Positions 23,187 to 39,747 are shown, counted from the stretch's first letter. The stretch: DNA of 64,000 nucleotides from Asterochloris sp. CNOR1 (GCA_963969365.1 OZ017746.1:1674001-1738000); one strand, 5' to 3'. Numbers and translations are program-made. The notes: generated by a model not told the origin, from the letters alone.

Positions 23187-23655
23187 GACAGCCGATTCAG
23201 CTGCTGGTTGCCATTGCGCTGATAGGCCACCTGCATCTGAAGAGTCTCAGCGGTCTTCTGCCAACCTCTCCCTGTTCTGCTGGCGGCGGGCAGCGCCTGC
23301 CAGCTGCAGCAATTTTGAGTTCGATGCAGCCCCCGGCTGCCCAGGGCCTGCACTGCCACCCCCAGTGACATCAGCAGGCTTGCGAGTGCCCTGCCCACCC
23401 ACAAGCTCTGCAGCGGTCCCCCTCCTTCTGTGTGTCCCTTGCATGCATGCCCTGTAGGCTAGATGTAGGTGTATAGATCTAAATTGTGGGGTGCCTGTGA
23501 GTAGCACAGGGGCTGACACTGGCGTTTAGCTGTCAAATTGTTTGCCCTCCTTCACATGTATTTCTCTTTTATGAGTCAATGCTCAAATTTAATGCATGCA
23601 TTCAGCAGGCAGAATCACGTGCATACAGTGGGGTCGCAGCTTGATAAAAAGACCT
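23187..23655. other. Convergent intergenic region (two 3' UTRs)
   Basis: This 469-base stretch separates the stop codons of the mitochondrial carrier (+) and the first alcohol dehydrogenase (-). I see no reading frame with protein-like text and no structured RNA; it presumably holds both polyadenylation regions. An A/T-rich patch lies at about 23460-23600. Confidence 0.5.
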
Positions 23656-26600
23656 TCAAGGATGGAGGACGACCTTGATGCAATTGCCCTCCTGCAGACA
23701 TGCAGATGGAAGCCTGAAACAGCGCTGTGCTGGTGGTTGCAACCAATTGATCAGGTGGATGCACGCCTGACACTACAGATGCCTGGCATCTTCAGGCTGT
23801 GCTTGGCTGTCCAACTGCAGCGTGATACCAGCATACCACACAAGCTGCCAGATCGGCCTAAATGGATGTGTAACTAAGATCCAGAGGGAATAATGCAACC
23901 CACCTTTTTGTGGAACATGTCATATCCCTTGGCCGCCTCAGACAGCGGGAGGTTGTGTGTAATGACCATGTCAGGCGTTAGCTTGCCCGACATCACAAGC
24001 TCCAGCAGGTGGTTCCAGAACTTCTGCACAGGGGTCTGGCCACCTGCAGCAAGCCTCAGGTTTGCTAATAATTGTCCCTACAAGCCGCCGAGCGACACAC
24101 TGCTCTGGGCAGAGCGGATCGTACCTCTCATGGTCAGACCCTTCTCCATGAAAGCACCAATGTTCAGCTGGTTACAGGTCCCTGCATACACGCCCACCTG
24201 CAGCAGCAAGGCACTGCCCTGTCAACCACCCCTACCCAGGCGACAGCAGAAAGCAATCACAGTCCTCCCAGCAAACTCACGATGGAGATCCTGCCGCCCT
24301 TTCGCACCGACTGCATTGCCAACAAGCGCTGCGTGAGAAGGCTGCATGGGTGGCAGAACACTACGAGCGGCTGTTTGAGCAAGATGGAAGCACCCCTAGA
24401 AGGGCCAGATGCCCAGCCGCAGCTTGGCTGCAGGTTGCTGCATCAAGGTCACTGTACCTGTATCATCTCATTCAGCATGTCGCTGGGGTCTGTGGCCAGC
24501 CCAAGTGCCATCTGTGCCTTCTGCGACAGTGACTTGGCATAGTGGAAGCCTGCAGCCAGCCAAACTACCCTGAGTGCTTGAGCAAAACTTATCACACACA
24601 GCACAAGGGGCCTCGCACAGCACAATGCAGCAGGGTGACAGCCTGCCAACTCCTGCTCGCTGCATCCTGCAGTTGTCTGCAATGGTACTCTGCAGAACCC
24701 GCCACTACTAGTAGTAGAGCACATAGTCTGTTGCCTGACATGCAGCCTGAATGGCTGGACAGTGGCATAGTGCTGCAGATGGGCATCTGCAGAGGCGGCC
24801 CAGCACCAAGCTGATTTGCTGCTGTGGTAAGCTTGAGCTGATTGCATGAAGGCACCTGGAGCCTCCATTCCAACTGCAGCCTCACCTGCAGCTTCAATGG
24901 CCACGGTCGGGCCGTGCTCCACCTCCTGGGCAATGGCCTTCACAATGCCACCATCCTTGTCTGCCTCCTCAAAGTTGATGGTCACACAGCCGGGCACCTT
25001 TTGTTTCACGAACTGCAGTTCACAGGATACCAGCCACTCAGCAACCCTTCCAATTGATACAGCTTGCCCACCGTGCCAAGCTGAAGGATGCTTGTGCAAG
25101 TATGCTGTAACGCACTGCCTTCACCACAGAAGGGGTGGAGGAGGTGGTCTTTTCCCTGTGTTGTTTGAGTCAGGCCCTAAATTACTGACGTGTCACCCCT
25201 TCTGCAAAAGTGCTGCCACAAGACAGGCAGCAAGAGCTGCTTGGCAGCACAAAAGGATGCTGTTGATGCAATGCAGCAATTGGCTCAGCCACTGGGAGGC
25301 CCACCTCAAGCCTGGCAGGCACACTGTCCACCATGATAATCTTCTTAGCCCCCTTGAAATGGCAGCAATGGGCAGCCAGAATGCCGACTGCAGCAGCCAT
25401 CACATAGCTTGAGAACAAGGCTGAGCAGCCTGCAGCCCAAAGCAGGCAGGGCAGGCAGGCATTGCACCGCTCTGCTGCCACACCCCGCCTCAGTTGCAGC
25501 CAATGCCAGCAGTGCATGGGCGCAGAGCTGTGGCATAGACAAGCCTCACCTGGGCCTGCTCCCCAGATAGCCACAATGTCGTCTGGCCCCACCTCACCCA
25601 TCTCTGTTGCCCACCAGGCCTGCGAATCCAGCAAGTGAGCTGTTCACACTCAGAACAGTGAGTGAACAGCACTTGCAGTAGCAGTGCGCCCTCATCAGTC
25701 AAGGCCGTGAGCAGCAGCAGCAGTCTTTAGCCTTCCATTTCAGCAAGTGAGTAGCAGAGGCAGCGAGCACGAACGGGCAGCAGGAAACTGGTTGCACTCT
25801 GTGAAGCCTGCATGAAGCTGGTATGTGAAATTCACTTTTGTGCAGCAGGCAGAAGCCTTACAGAGAGGCCCCCAATGCTGAAGCAGCAGTTGCAACAGTG
25901 AAGCTGTCCTAGTAGTCAGAGAGCACAGGCTGGCCTTGCAAGTTGCAGGCAGCAAGCACATGCTCAGATCAGGGCTGGCACAGTTTCAGGCTCACCGTTG
26001 GCAGGATGTCTGACAAGAAGAGCGCCTGCATGCATTCACAGGGCGCTGTGTCGACGATGACAGCGGACAATTGCACAGTGTAAGCAACACAGATGTGAGG
26101 TAAACCAGCATCTCACGCCATGCATCAAGCTGTTGCTGCCCCTTCCCAGGCAGCACTGCAAGGGCCCACCTTTGCATCACTGATGCCCTCTGGCACTTTG
26201 AGGGCATTGATATCTGCCAGCGGCACCCTGGCATACTCTGCCTGCAAGGGACAGCCACCCCAATGTAAACAGCACTGCAATGCATGCACAGCACTTCGAT
26301 TCATGTTGTATTGCAGCCCCACAGTGTCAACCAACCTGGCCTCCCTCATAGCCTCCAGTCATTGCAGAGTATCTGCAGCAGCAGAGCAGCATGTGTCAGA
26401 CAGGTCCCATACTGCACTGCAGCACCTGATCAAAAGCACACAAGCTGTGCAGCAGCTACAGGCTTCATGCAGGCTCAGTACCCGTGGAAGCCTGCAGAGC
26501 GATGCCCGTAGAGGCTCTCCTGCTCCTCACTGCATGCAGACATGCATCACAGTGAGGGGACAGCAACTGGGCAGGATGCCACATATGCAGTGTGCCATGG

Positions 26601-27438
26601 CGTGGAGCTGCTGTTGCTTCAAAGCGCGAGGTGCTGACGCCCAGACCATAGGCTGTTACACGGCGTAGTCTGCCAAGACAGCGGCAGCCCACGGGGGCAC
26701 ATTGGTGGGCCTGAACCCAGCAGGCATCGCCAGCCTGCCATGCTGGATTGCCTGCCCATGTGACCCTGGAGAGAGCACCACACCGCCAGGGGCCGCTGGC
26801 GGCCCATGCTGGCTTGCTTGCGCTGCCTTTGTCGCTCAGGTGCCCCACCTGGGGTTGGTCCTGTCACAGCCGCTGAAGAAGCTGGCCTTGCAGTACACAC
26901 AGGAGCCGCATGCCATCTCAAATGAGGCCACCGCCCTGTCGCCCTTCTTCAAGGTCTTCACCTCAGGCCCTACTGCCTCCACCACGCCCATGAACTCATG
27001 GCCCTGCAGTGAGCCCAGACTGTCAGCCAGCCAGCCCTTCCGTCCCCCCACCCCATGAATAGGCCCGCATACTGCCAACCTGGCAGTGTCAAAATTCAGC
27101 AAAGCTACTGCCAGCCGGCCTACCATGACATCTCCTGACTTCATGCCTGCAGACGAAATGCCCATGCATTCAAGTATGAAATGGAAACTAATGTATGCAG
27201 CAGATGTGGCTGCATGCATGCTCCACGCACCTGGCATGGCGCCCACATACAGGTGCAGATCAGAGCCGCAGATGGCTGTGCTGGTCACACGCAAAATCAC
27301 ATCCTGAGGATCTGTGATGATGGGGACAGGCCTCTCCTGCACCTTGATGGTGTTCTTGCCATGCCACTCAGCAGCAAGGTGCTTCTTGTTTTCATCATGC
27401 TTTGAGCCACTGATGAGCAGCTTCTGAGAAATTCCCAT
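23656..27438 (-). CDS. Zinc-dependent alcohol dehydrogenase family protein, copy 1
   Basis: A medium-chain dehydrogenase/reductase of the group that includes glutathione-independent formaldehyde dehydrogenase-like proteins. The ATG at 27438 begins exon 1, which ends in TSTAICGSDLHLYVGAMPG and supplies the catalytic-zinc Cys. Later blocks: GHEFMGVVEAVGPEVKTL, structural-zinc CGSCVYCKASFFSGC (four Cys), SEEQESLYGHRSAGFHGY, MTGGYEGGQ then AEYARVPLADINALKVPEG, LFLSDILPT, VGPDDIVAIWGAGPVGILAA (Rossmann GxGxxG), KKIIMVDSVPARLE, FHYAKSLSQKAQMALGLATD, KGGRISI-like sequence then VGVYAGTCNQLNIGAFMEKG, and FWNHLLELVMSGKLTPDMVI. The last exon, 23691-23656, encodes EGNCIKVVLHP. All zinc ligands expected for the family are present. 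It lies 294 bases downstream of UDP-glucose pyrophosphorylase on the same strand and is paralogous to the gene at 32778. Confidence 0.9.
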
Positions 27439-27732
27439 ACTGGAAAGCTGAGGCAGGAGGTAGCCTGGCAGTTGGGCAACTGTGGAAGCTGAATGATTAG
27501 ACCATTATGTAATCAACAATCCCATTCTTTCTGATGAAACTCATGGCCCCAGCCTGACGTCGTCCTTCGGAGGGCTCACCAGCAGCAGAGGCCGCTTGGT
27601 CTGCAGCCCATGGACATGCATTGTTCGAAAGAGGCTTGCAGCAAACAGGGCTACCTTAATAAAAGATCCATAAAATTCCGCCGTTCATTTAGTTAGCAAA
27701 GCAAGCACATCACTGGGTGTTGGGGGATCTGT

Positions 27733-31925
<4,193 letters not shown>

Positions 31926-32777
31926 GGCTGCAAGAGAGGCCGGCCCACGAAGCTAAGTCTACTTGGATTATCGAAAGGCAACGCAGTAGAGGTTGCGTGC
32001 TGAATGAACTGATTCCAGTTGCTTTCTGTTCAACTTGCAAAGGGCCCAAGGTCTCTTCCATGACGAGCCATGGGCGACCGTATCAGCAGCAGGTGAAGTC
32101 ATCCAATGTTTCACTGATATTCTGCATGCACAGAGCTTTGTGCAGTGCACCCTGGCTTGTTGCACACATCCATGATGCAGGACATGGATGCAAGTGCTGC
32201 CTGGACTGAGCTGCATGCAATGGAGGGAGGAGCTCGATGGGATGTACGATGGGATGCACTTAGATGTGTGCAGTGCACCCTGCCTTGTTTCACACATTCA
32301 TGATGCAGGACACGGATGCAATTGCTGCCCTGCCTGAGCTGTATGCAGCGCAATGGAGGGAGAGGCCTGTGGGAAGCGACACTGCCAGCACAGCAGAGCT
32401 CAACATGCAAAGCACATCAAGTTGTTTCTGACAGATCCTGCAGTTTGTCTAGACGGCACCCATGAGACAGCCTTCTCTCCTGGCAACAGTTTGTTGTTTA
32501 GCTATTTTGAAGGCGGGGAGGCTGCAGCATTACTGCTTGAACTTCAACTGCCAAGCTGGGGCACTACAGATTCTGCTGCAGCCTTCTGTCCTGTTCAAGC
32601 CCTCTTTTCAAGGGGAGTCAGCTTGTAGTTTGCATTCTTGGCCAGCTTGTCTTCTTGGCAGATTCTTTGTGAGCTACCTCACAATCTCCACAATCTCACT
32701 GGACCAAGAGTGCTCAGCAACCTGCCAGCCCTGCACACCATCTTCCAGGCAGAGCACAGCAACAGCAGCCAGCAATC
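31926..32777. promoter_or_regulatory. Divergent intergenic region between UGP and ADH copy 2
   Basis: These 852 bases separate two divergent ATGs and should hold both promoters. No conserved protein text is present. The middle is occupied by the imperfect tandem repeat described separately; flanking it are short A/T-richer stretches around 31960-32040 and 32400-32520. No TATA box stood out. Confidence 0.4.
32141..32361. repeat. Imperfect tandem duplication, two copies, period about 128 bases
   Basis: Copy 1 (32141-32229) and copy 2 (about 32269-32361) share TGCAGTGCACCCTG, then CTTGTT, CACACAT, CATGATGCAGGACA, GGATGCAA, TGCTGCC and finally GCAATGGAGGGAG in the same order. I judge identity at roughly 80 percent by eye. 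A short internal motif, GATGGGATG, also repeats between them. It lies in the divergent UGP/ADH intergenic region. Confidence 0.7.
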
Positions 32778-35700
32778 ATGTCCGAGACACAGTGGAAGCG
32801 CAGGCCACTGAATCCCACCAAGCATGACCCCGACCTGAAGGTCAGGCCCCTGAGTCTTCTGCCTGCTCTTGCAGCTGCATGCTGCAGCAGGGCCTGCACT
32901 CAAGGGGCCTTTTAAGCGCCTTGTCAGCATGGCCTTTCGCGCTGCCCAGGCAACCTGCAGCGTTCTGTTACAGCTGTCTGACCCTGCTGGCATGCTGAGC
33001 ATCCTCGCCTGGCAGCCAGCTGCACCTGTCCTGGCAGCATTGTCCTGCCTGCACCCCCACACACTGACTGCTCTTGTACCTGCTGACATGCCTGCTGCCG
33101 GCCTGCAGATGATGGCTGTTGAGTGGTATGGCGCCAACGACGTGCGTGTCAACACCAAGCGCCCTGTGCCCCTTGTGACAGGTGGGCCAGTGTCTGTTTG
33201 TACCCCAGACATGTTGGTGCAACAAGCTGCCTGAGGTTGCATCTCGTCAGTACCCAGTCTCCCGATTTCATGCTTGTGGCTGAAGCCACCCCTTTTCAAG
33301 CTGACGTGCCTTCCTGGCACCCATGAGAGAGCTGGGCTGCTGTCTGCAGACCCTGAGGACGTCGTTGTCAAGATCACCTCCACCAACATCTGTGGCAGGT
33401 CTGTCTCGCCCTTGCCATCTGCATGCGCATCCTTTCTGCGCATGATGCTCTGCCACAACCCTGCCCTGTACCCTCTAGCTGCATTGCCTGACCCGCAAGC
33501 TTCCAGCAGCTCTGGGGCCTGCCTTCTGGATGTTTCCTAGCTTGAAGTTGCAGCTGCCTGGATGTGGCTACGCTGACCGGGCGCTCTGTACTAACGGCGC
33601 TTCAGTCTGTGCCTGAATCTGTGCCGCTTGCCCCCTATCCAGCATTCTGTGCGTGCTGCAGTGACCTGCACCTGTACACTGGAGCCTTTCCTGGCATGGA
33701 GAAGGGAGGTGTGTGGTCCATGCCTAAGCCCCAACACATCCTCGGTGCCCGAGTTGGCCCTGCTGCACCTGCAAGCGGTTTACCCCTGCCCTGATGCTGC
33801 AGATGTGATGGGCCACGAGGGCATGGGCATCGTCAAGGAGGTGCGTTCGTGCTGTACATGAACTGACTCATACCGCTTAAAATCTTTTCGCCTGGCTGGT
33901 ACTGCGCTGCCGCGCATGGCCCAGCTGCTGCTGCAGGTCCACCCTGCCTTCCTGCCCGCATGAACTGCCCTGCTGCTGCCAGCTTGCGTCCTTGCTTGTC
34001 CCCAGCAATGCAGCTGCTGCACACCGATGCTTCTCACCATCTGCACCAACAGCACTGCAGCAACATGCCAATGGCTTCCTGCTACAGCTTGCCAATGCTG
34101 CTCTGTGCAGGCTGTCAAGCTCTGCTGCAAGTTGCACTCCTGGCTGCCGCCTGCAGGTCGGCCCGGAAGTCACCAGTTGCAAGGTTGGGGACCGTGTCGT
34201 CATTCCCTTTGACATGGGCTGCGGGGCCTGCATGTTCTGTGAGCAGAAGCTGTACAGCTTGTGTGACAGCACCAATCCCAGGTGGGCTGCAGACAGTGCT
34301 GCTGTTGGCTGCCAATCAACTTGCTGCGCATGCATGCATTGACAGCTGCCTGCAAATCCTTGTGTGCTGTATGCCATGCCTGCATGCTGAGTTGCAGCGC
34401 CTGTCGTGACCTACGGGCATGCCGCTGCTTCACGCTGACCTCAGATGCTGACTGTCGTTTCTTGCTGTGCAGCGCTGCTCTGGACAAGCTGTATGGTGAC
34501 AGGGTGGGTACATGTCTTGCTGCCTGGTGACACATGCGCGTGCTACAGCTGCTGCTTCTTGCAAAGCAAGCTGACCACCTGCCTGCCTCTGCAGACTTCT
34601 GGCATGTATGGCTACACTCACCTCTGCGTAAGAACAATGCTGCTGGCCTGCACCTCTGGCCTGGCTTGAGCTGCTCTGTGGTGCTCAGCTGCCATGCATG
34701 TGTCCACCTGCTGAGCCTAATGCACCTGTGTCCAAGCAGCCACACCCTCTGCACAAACTGGCTGGCTGCAGGGAGGCTGGGAGGGCGAGCAGGCAGAGTA
34801 TGTGCGGGTCCCCTTTGCCAACACCAACACCCTCAAAGTTCCAGCTGACCTGGTGGACCAGAGGGTGAGCGTGCCAGCAGATGCTGACCTTGCTACCTGC
34901 TTTGTGGGTGCAGTTCCTGCCATCCGGGCGCTGTGCTGCCTGCCTGCCAACTTCACTGCTGGCTGCCACCAGCATAGTGTCGCTGCTGCCTGCTGGAGAC
35001 TGCATTTGCGGTCTGGTGGGTACAGTGATAGTTGCCACCCAAGCACTGTACCGGGTGCCAGCTGGGGGCTGGCCTAGCGGCCTGCTGCCTGCTCTCCCCC
35101 AAGTAGCCTGTGCCTGCTGTGCCTGACACGCTCAGGTGTGTGCCCACATGCTGCTGCACAACGGCCAAGATGGAGCCCACTGCCTGCTGTGCTGGTTGCA
35201 GGTGTGCTTCCTGAGCGACATATTCCCCACGGCATGGCACGGCACTGAGCTGGGGGACGTCGGCGAAGGGGACACAGTGGGCATCTGGGGATGCGGGCCA
35301 GGTGTGCCCAGACCTCCCGCCACAACTGTCGCACCTGTACCTGTGCCTGCACATCCCTGCAAGGCAGCCTCTCTCCAGCTTGCCTGCCTGCATGCGCTGC
35401 ACCCTGAATACGAGATGACTGCTGCTCTTGGTGTCGCTCTCACTGCTGCTTCTTCTCTCAGTGCTACTTGTCTGACTGCAGGCACAGAAATCCCACCTGC
35501 ATGCTCTGTGCTGTTTTGGCTGTGTGAGGCTGGCATGAATGTCCAACATCAGGGTGCTGCAGTGCTGCTGCATTAACATCTGCCTCTCTCCTGCTGCAGT
35601 GGGCATCCTGGCTGCCATGATCTGCAAGTACAAGAAGGCCAAGCGGGTCGTCATGATCGACAACCAGCAGTACCGTCTGGACTTTGCCCAGACTAAGCTG

Positions 35701-37628
35701 GGCGTGGAGACCCTCAACTTTGACCAGATCCCCAAAGGCAAGGATGTGCCAGAGGTGAGGCTGGGGCACGCAGCCTTCAGAGGCTTCCTGTTGCCAACTG
35801 CATCAATTAGTACTGATCTCATCAGAGGGTGAGCCCATGGGGAGAGCACAGCCTGCGCGCTGCTTTGATGGTCGGCGCCCTCTGCATGTAGAGCTGCCTT
35901 GGTTCCCGGGGGGCTGAGTCCACTGGAGCATGCCTCTTGTCGTCGCTCAGCTGTTGCTCTGGTCGCTCAGCCGATGATGGATGCCAGGCCGTCTCACTGC
36001 TCTCGTGCTGTTCGCTGTGTAGGTGCTGAAGGAGATGCTGCCGCCCCATGGGCCTGACGTGGGCATTGAGATGGTGAGCCTGCCTTCTGCTGTGCTGAGC
36101 TCCAGGGATCAGCACGCAGTGCTTCAGGCTCCTGCATTGCGCTGCGCCCAGGCATGGGGCCTGGCAGCCTACACTGTGTGCAAGTCCCATGTTTCTGTGC
36201 AGGGCGCCCGAGGTGCTGGCATGCTTGCCTGCCTGCATTGCAGACTGAGTTATCAGCGTGCCTGCCTGCTCCACAGCCTGCATGCCCTGGCTGTCCAGCC
36301 TACGTGTAATCTTGATGGGTTGCCTGCTGCAGGTGGGCATGCACTACTCCAAGGAGAAGAAGCACCTGCTAGAGAGGAAAATGGGGTTGGAGACCGACCC
36401 CAGCGACACCATCAACGAAATCATCAAGGCAAGGGGGCGGGCTGCCTTGTGCAATAATGTCCTCGAGCATCGAGAGAAGCAGACTGCTCGGCGCCGGTCT
36501 TGAGCGATGCTGTGCCTCAGCAGCCAGGGCAGTGGACAGGGGCAGCAGCACCTGCCAGGCGCAATGCTGTGCATCAGCAGCTGAAGGAGTAAGCAGTGGC
36601 CGCCTTGTGCAATTCTGTGGCTGAGCAGTAGCAGCAGCCAGAGCAGCTGCCATGAGCAGTGCTGGATGTGAATCACCTGGCCTGACAACGCGCTCAATGG
36701 TGCTGCTGCAGGGCACGCGTAAGGGTGGCCGCATCTCAGTGGTGAGCAGGCATTCTGCAGACATCAGCAGACCGGCCTGCATACAGGGCCCACCCGCACT
36801 TGGAAGGGGATTCTGCTGTGCCACAAGCCTAGCACTGCAGCAATGAATGTAGCATTGCAACAGCAGAGCAGCCTGCAGCAGCCTGACACATGTGCCGCTG
36901 TACAAAACGCCTGCTCTGCCATTACAATTGCCTGCAGATTGGAGCTTATGCAGGCTTCTCCAACCACTTCAACCTGGGTGCCCTCATGGAGAAGCACATG
37001 CAGTTCAGGGGTCAGTGCTACTGTTGCTGCTGAGCTGTTGCTGCGCCCGCTGGTGCTTCACAGAGCAGCCTGTGCCCACGTGCATTTGGTCACCTGCTGC
37101 TCAAGTCTGGAGGCTGTGGAGCCTGTGTGTGTGCTCATCCACTGCTGGATTTGGGCTGCTGCTGCTTCAAGCTGCAGCCTGTATGACCCTGTGTCACCTG
37201 TGTGCAAGCCTGTCTGAACAGCCCTGCTGCTCCAGTGTGTGTCTGTCCAGATGCAGCAGTCTGCAAGAGTGAGCCAGGAAGTGGTGCCTGCCTAAGCTGC
37301 ATGGTGCGCCCACTTGCCCTGTAGGTGGCCAGTGTCCTACGCAGAAATACTGGAAGGAGCTGTTGCAGCTCATCCAGTCTGGCGAGCTGCACCCTGAGAT
37401 TGTCATCACCCACGAGCCCACACTCGACAAGGCACCGCAGGCTTATGAGGTCTTCAACAAGAAATTGGACGGCTGCATCAAGGTACAAAGTCTGTTTTGT
37501 GGTCAATGCTGCCTGGCAGCAACCTGTGCCCCACACCAGAAACTCTCTGCCATGCACCGCGCCTGCTCCACTTGATGCTACCCCTGTGCATGCAGGTGGT
37601 CATGCACCCCAGCGGGGTCAGCCCCTGA
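32778..37628 (+). CDS. Zinc-dependent alcohol dehydrogenase family protein, copy 2
   Basis: Paralogue of the gene at 23656-27438, with about 17 exons. The ATG at 32778 opens a 21-codon exon (MSETQWKRRPLNPTKHDPDL) that joins in phase to MMAVEWYGANDVRVNTKRPV at 33109. Catalytic zinc site: TNICG-SDLHLYTGAFPG, then DVMGHEGMGIVKE. Structural zinc: CGACMFCEQKLYSLCD (four Cys). Then AALDKLYGDR, TSGMYGYTHLC, AEYVRVPFANTNTLKVPADL, CFLSDIFPTAWHGTELGDVG, VGIWGCGPVGILAAMICKYK, KRVVMIDNQQYRLDFAQTKL, DPSDTINEIIK, GTRKGGRISV, IGAYAGFSNHFNLGALMEKH, KYWKELLQLIQSGELHPEIV and the final exon VVMHPSGVSP. The Arg/Pro-rich N-terminal 21 residues are absent from copy 1. One intron (36430-36711) appears to be GC-AG. 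The family acts on alcohols or aldehydes; the substrate is unknown. Confidence 0.9.
36504..36640 (+). repeat. Degenerate short repeats inside an ADH copy 2 intron
   Basis: Three related units occur in the GC-AG intron: GCGATGCTGTGCCTCAGCAG near 36504, GCAATGCTGTGCATCAGCAG near 36560 and GCAATTCTGTGGCTGAGCAG near 36609. The spacing is about 50 bases. It appears to be simple intronic expansion with no coding content. Confidence 0.5.
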
Positions 37629-37886
37629 AACCCTTGTCCTCCTGTTATACCTGTTGATGGCAGTGGAAGGATGCATCCTGCTGAGTAACATGAAGCAACG
37701 CTCCTGTTTTAAAAAAATCTTGAGTCTTGAGTCTCGACAAACATCATGCCTTGTTTACTTCTTTAAAAAAGGCTACCTGGCGAAGCAGTTGCATAATATT
37801 AGATAATGAAATCGAGTGAGCACATTCAACGACGACATCAGACAGCTGCGTGATCGGTTGGTTGATCCAGCCATAAGATTGCAGCC

Positions 37887-38289
37887 ATGGGCAAATCAGG
37901 AGATGCCTACGCACAGAGGCAGGAGGCGCGCCCTCAGCACTTGTCTGCAGAGCCTCTGCCGAAGTTCAACACAAAGAGCAGTGAGCCGTTCAGGTGACCG
38001 CTGGGGAGGCAAGGAATCAACCTTTGGCTGAAGGAGGTGGTTGACACAAAAGTGCCAGCTGCACACAGAGCTCTGCCAGCTGCACAGTTGGTTGCCACCG
38101 CTAAAGGTGTTTGCTGCATCACCCATCCAGTGCTGCAGCACAAGGCCAACAACTTCCCCCTGCTGCAGAGCGGTCAATGTTTGGAAGAGAGCCAAACAGG
38201 AAGTGGTGCTCCTGAACAACAAGGCGAAGTGGCACTTGCATGCCAAGGAGATTGACATCAAGCGGTGGCGGAACACCAAAGGCTGGTAG
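37887..38289 (+). CDS. Small spliced gene for a basic 75-residue protein of unknown function
   Basis: Two exons, 37887-37993 and 38169-38289, join in phase (AG|GTGACC donor, TGCAG acceptor). Exon 1 encodes MGKSGDAYAQRQEARPQHLS and a short polar stretch; exon 2 begins AVNVWKRAKQEVVLLNNKAK and ends DIKRWRNTKGW then a TAG stop. The protein has no signal peptide or membrane span, and its C-terminal half is rich in Lys, Arg and Trp, which suggests binding to nucleic acid or a larger complex. The joined phase, the good splice sites and the protein-like composition argue that it is real. I do not recognise the family. It sits between ADH copy 2 and the convergent ABA4-like gene, 221 bases from that gene's stop. 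Confidence 0.6.
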
Positions 38290-38510
38290 CTGGCCACTGA
38301 GCTAGTCCTGGACCACATGCAGCGTCCTGCTGCTATGCTGAAGACTTTTGACCAAAGCACGATATCAAATACAGGAGCAAATTGCACATGCATGCAAGAC
38401 ATTGTCCCTTTTCTGCATTGAAGTGTGCATCATTTCATTGAGACTGAGTGTGCGAGTGTTGAAAGAATTCTTTTAAACGTGCTGAAATTTGGTCCCGTCG
38501 CAGACCCACT

Positions 38511-39603
38511 TCATTCACTGGTAGTGGTTGCTGCCTCTTTAGGTGGGGCTGAGGCTCTATCAACTGGTGCAGCAGGCTCAACAAACCCTGGCTGCTTGCC
38601 TGTCGCTGCTGTTGTGATGAAGTGCGATAGGATGCCAATGGGGCCACCTGCATGTGCCACTGGGTAGCCACCTCAGCTTGCACTTTTGGGACCCAATGGA
38701 AGACTTGGAGCAATGCTGTGCAACTGGAAAATTTTGTATATAGCACGAAGCTCACCAGCAAAGGTCAGCCAAAGGCTGTGCCAGGTGGGGATGTTGCGCG
38801 CCAGCCCATCAAGATATATGAATCGACCACAGATGAAGTCCAGGCACAGCAGGTGAGCCCAGTCCTGCACTCACAAAGCGTATAGGATGCTGCAAACAGG
38901 GAGCTGCTAACCTCTCTTGGGGAGCAATCCCAGCCAAAACACACCTGGGCAGCATAGGCCTGACCAGAATTCAGCTGGGCCATCTTTTTGGGGTCAGCAA
39001 CAGCTTCCAAGAAAAGAAACCGGACCTGCAGTGCACCGGACGTGGTCAGCTACAGACAAGGTCCGGTTGTAGAAAACAGCAGACCATTGGGCGCAGCCTC
39101 ACCTTGTCCAGCAACTCCGCGACATTGTCAGCCTCCAAGACGCTGGCAGCAACAAAGAAAGCCACAAAGATGAGCGAAGGGATTGCCATTGACCAGAAGG
39201 ACTTTATTGCTGCCTGCACCACACATGCAGCAATCTGCCAAGTTGGGACTGTGCACCCTGTTAGAGCATTTGCTTGTGCAGGGGCCAAGCACCTGGGTGA
39301 GCTCATTGCGTGGAGCGAATATCATAGCTAGCCTGCAAGACAACGTGCAAATGATGGAGCTGGCTGCATTCTGAACAGGATTGGGCACCATTGCACCCAC
39401 CAGGGCACGATGATCAATGTGTTGAAGGCAGCGAAGGGTGGTTGCAGTTGGTCTACTGTGAGTGCAGAGACTCTCAGCCTGGCTGCGTGATGTGGCCTGC
39501 AGTATGCAGGCAATTGGCTGCACACAGCAAGACTTCCTGCAGGCATATTGATCAGCCACTCATTACCTTCTGCAGATCTGGGCATGCCGTGAAATTCTGG
39601 CAT
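38511..39603 (-). CDS. ABA4: ABA4-like membrane protein (DUF4281, neoxanthin synthesis)
   Basis: ABA4 is a plastid-envelope or thylakoid protein needed for neoxanthin formation in Arabidopsis. The first supported exon starts at the ATG at 39603 (MPEFHGMPRSAEG) and ends at PFAAFNTLIIVPW; a short intron of about 85 bases follows and the frame continues as LAMIFAPRNELTQ. Further exons give KSFWSMAIPSLIFVAFFVAA, FLEAVADPKKMAQLNSGQAY, DWAHLLCLDFICGRFIYLDG then NIPTWHSLWLTFAG, and GPIGILSHFITTAATG. These match the family's helices, the W-[IV]-H-x-L-x-[VM]-D-[LF]-F block and the GPIG-x-LSH ending. About four membrane helices are seen. A transit peptide is not obvious in the present N-terminus. The C-terminal 30 residues are polar. 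It is divergent from the thioredoxin-fold gene at 39840. Confidence 0.85.
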
Positions 39604-39739
39604 TTAGGAGTGCAGAAGATGTGCCACTCCATGCTGGGGACCTGGCTCCCAGGCCTCCACAGGCAATTCGTCGGCAGCAAGACAACATCTTATCGATGTG
39701 GCACCGAAGATGAAAAGTCTGGATGAATCTGAAGTCTGG

Positions 39740-39747
39740 TATAAAAA
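39740..39747 (+). promoter_or_regulatory. TATA-like box upstream of the SPATA20/YyaL gene
   Basis: TATAAAAA lies 100 bases before the ATG at 39840 in the 236-base gap shared with the divergent ABA4-like gene. If used, transcription would start near 39770, downstream of the in-frame ATGs at 39723 and 39747, which favours 39840 as the start codon. Confidence 0.45.

Noticed and set aside
26640-26830. Minus-strand open frame with protein-like text between two exons of ADH copy 1
   Set aside because: The flanking exons join directly as CDRTNP-S-EEQESLYGHR, matching the family without an insert, so this lies in an intron.
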